Origin: a bacterium | GTDB taxonomy: Bacteria > Desulfobacterota > GWC2-55-46 > S146-80 > JALXFI01 | Reading direction: 5' to 3' | Length of the DNA: 6,683 bases | Assembly: GCA_027069035.1 (NCBI GenBank) | Contig: JALXFI010000157.1 | Coordinates: forward strand, 1 to 6,683 | Part shown: positions 5,411-6,683 of the stretch, piece after piece | How the letters are laid out: each line of letters starts with the position of its first letter | How positions within the stretch are numbered: position 1 is the stretch's first letter | Position numbers and translations under genes: made by a program | The notes under the pieces: generated by a model | What the model saw: the letters and a program-made list of their open reading frames with translations, nothing else | Told to the model about the DNA's origin: nothing | The model's database searches: none

Positions 5411-6304
5411 ATGGATGATATGCAAAATATACTAAAATCCTACAAGATCAACGTTGAAGACATAAAAAACCTTAAATCCATTGCGCCCGTTATGGAACAA
5501 TATAAAGAATCTCTGGCTGACGGTCTGGTTGAATTTATCTTGTCCCGGGAAGAAACAGCCAAATATTTTCATAATAAAGATATAAAGGAAAGTCATAAAA
5601 AATATGCGCAGGAATGGTTTATCAAACTATTTTCAGGCCAGTACAATAACAAGTATCTCCATTACCTGCAGAAGATAGGGAATAGACATGTAAAAGAAGG
5701 GGTAAAGGTACATTATATCCATTGTGCAATGAATTTTATCCGTACTTTTACAATTAATACTATAGAAAACGAGATTGAAGATGACGATATTGCAGGTATC
5801 ATAACATCAGTTAACAAGATGATAGACTTAAATCTTGATTCAATTACATCATTTTACAGGGAAGAAGAACTTAGAACCGTTTTTGTATCATATCGTTTTG
5901 AAGGTTTCCTTATAGAGTTTGCAAAAAGATTTACATACGGCCTTAATCTTATACTTGTAATAGCGCTTATTTTCATCTCTTTCCTTGTCATAGGACAATT
6001 TGTTTTAGATTTCGGCCATATATTTGAAGGAAATGTTTCTGAAGGGGTTATAAGTGCAATAGGCAGTCTGCTCATCCTCTGGGTCATGATAGAGCTTTTG
6101 GACACGGAGATAAAACACTTAAGGGGCGGAGAATTCGAAATAAAGGTCTTTGTAGGGGTTGCCCTTGTGGCTTTTATAAGGGAGCTGCTTATATCATCCT
6201 TTCAGGAAATAGAAGGTGTCGGCAGGCAGTATTTTTTTACAATATCCATATTTATTCTCGGCGTTATCTACTGGCTTATAGCGCGCATAGAAAAACGTGA
6301 CTAA
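5411..6304 (+). CDS. Globin-coupled membrane sensor: protoglobin-type heme domain fused to a PsiE-like membrane domain
   Basis: A 297-residue protein with two recognisable parts. Residues about 8-155 resemble the sensor/protoglobin family: the segment YLQKIGNRHVKEGVKVHYIH carries H93 as the expected proximal (F8) heme ligand, preceded by an E-helix-like stretch ESHKKYAQEWFIKLFSG. Residues about 172-297 contain four hydrophobic segments (about 175-200, 211-229, 243-262, 273-291). The motif LLILWVMIELLDTEIKH followed by VALVAFIRELLI is characteristic of the PsiE family (PF06146), and the domain is about PsiE length. The cytoplasmic globin probably senses O2, NO or redox state and passes this to the membrane domain, whose function is unknown. 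From memory, Geobacter sulfurreducens GsGCS is similarly a globin plus transmembrane domain without a classical output. The gene lies opposite to the flanking biotin genes, and its TAA overlaps the bioA stop codon by three bases within a 4-base overlap. Gas specificity and output cannot be read from the sequence. Confidence 0.85.
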   Translation: MDDMQNILKSYKINVEDIKNLKSIAPVMEQYKESLADGLVEFILSREETAKYFHNKDIKESHKKYAQEWFIKLFSGQYNNKYLHYLQKIGNRHVKEGVKVHYIHCAMNFIRTFTINTIENEIEDDDIAGIITSVNKMIDLNLDSITSFYREEELRTVFVSYRFEGFLIEFAKRFTYGLNLILVIALIFISFLVIGQFVLDFGHIFEGNVSEGVISAIGSLLILWVMIELLDTEIKHLRGGEFEIKVFVGVALVAFIRELLISSFQEIEGVGRQYFFTISIFILGVIYWLIARIEKRD

Positions 6305-6683
6305 CTTAAAGTTGCCTCATCAATGGCTTCATAGATAAGTTCTGTGAGCCATTTAATCTCTTTTTTTGTTATGCTTAAAGGCGGCATCAAGACTATGATA
6401 CTTCCAAGAGGTCTTAGCAGCGCTCCTTTTTTACGTAAAATTTCTGCAACCTTAAACCCTGTCCTATCTTTAAGCCGATACGGCGTTTTGGTCGCCTTGT
6501 TTTTTATGAGTTCAATCGCTGCAACAAGACCGATCTGCCTTACCTCGCCAACATGCAGATGGACGTTAAATCTCTCAAGACAATTTTTTAATAAAACTAT
6601 CTTTTCATGCAGCTCATCAAAAAAGCCGTCTTCCGTTAACAGGTCGATGTTTGCAATCGCCGCCGCACAGCCAAGGGGATTTC
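6301..6683 (-). CDS. bioA: Adenosylmethionine-8-amino-7-oxononanoate aminotransferase, C-terminal part (5' end outside window)
   Basis: The last 126 codons of a class III PLP-dependent aminotransferase, read on the minus strand from the window edge to TAG at 6303-6301. It starts within the conserved GNPLxCAAA region (here NPLGCAAAIAN). It continues through GEVRQIGLVAAIEL and a TPY-RLKDRTG segment to KGALLRPLGSIIVLMPPLSIT, the C-terminal signature that distinguishes BioA-like enzymes and holds the substrate-carboxylate arginine (RPLG). BioA transfers an amino group from S-adenosylmethionine to 7-keto-8-aminopelargonate, giving the diamine used by BioD, which is encoded in the same orientation further left. 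The PLP lysine lies upstream of the window. Its 3' end overlaps the convergent globin gene by 4 bases, with no terminator between them. Confidence 0.92.
   Translation of the reverse strand, partial: NPLGCAAAIANIDLLTEDGFFDELHEKIVLLKNCLERFNVHLHVGEVRQIGLVAAIELIKNKATKTPYRLKDRTGFKVAEILRKKGALLRPLGSIIVLMPPLSITKKEIKWLTELIYEAIDEATLS

Overview
The window looks like chromosomal DNA of a moderately AT-rich, Gram-negative, anaerobic or redox-versatile bacterium. Two exported hexaheme c-type cytochromes built from c7-like triheme modules, a single-receiver response-regulator diguanylate cyclase and a globin-coupled membrane sensor are typical of metal- or sulfur-respiring sediment lineages (Desulfobacterota/Geobacter-like, or Nitrospirota). 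This placement is an inference from gene content. No rRNA or other taxonomic marker is present.

Layout, left to right. A plus-strand pair (85-1441) encodes a receiver-GGDEF response regulator and, overlapping its stop by 8 bases, a single-domain EamA/DMT-type membrane transporter. A second plus-strand pair (1575-3163) encodes two tandem paralogous hexaheme cytochromes joined by an ATGA overlap. A short convergent gap (3164-3240) holds a hairpin and a TAAAGAC microrepeat. The minus strand then carries citrate synthase (3241-4395) and, upstream of it, the biotin gene bioD (4517-5209). Next, on the plus strand, is a 297-aa protein with an N-terminal protoglobin-type heme sensor and a C-terminal four-helix PsiE-like membrane domain (5411-6304). 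It converges on the 3' end of bioA (minus strand, running off the window at 6683), and the two genes overlap by 4 bases.

How the genes relate. BioA and BioD catalyse consecutive steps of biotin synthesis (KAPA to DAPA to dethiobiotin), but they are separated by the oppositely oriented globin gene. bioD therefore probably has its own promoter, in the 201-base divergent region 5210-5410. That region also holds a perfect 9-bp inverted repeat overlapping the predicted bioD -35 box. The two cytochromes probably form one periplasmic or outer-surface electron-transfer module. The diguanylate cyclase is a signalling output with an apparently intact c-di-GMP feedback site.

Nothing suggests a mobile element, CRISPR array, tRNA or rRNA. 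The most interesting points are the globin-PsiE architecture, the inverted repeat in the bioD/globin divergent region, and unusual features of the cytochrome pair: a heme-ligand shortfall in the first and a poly-arginine tail on the second.
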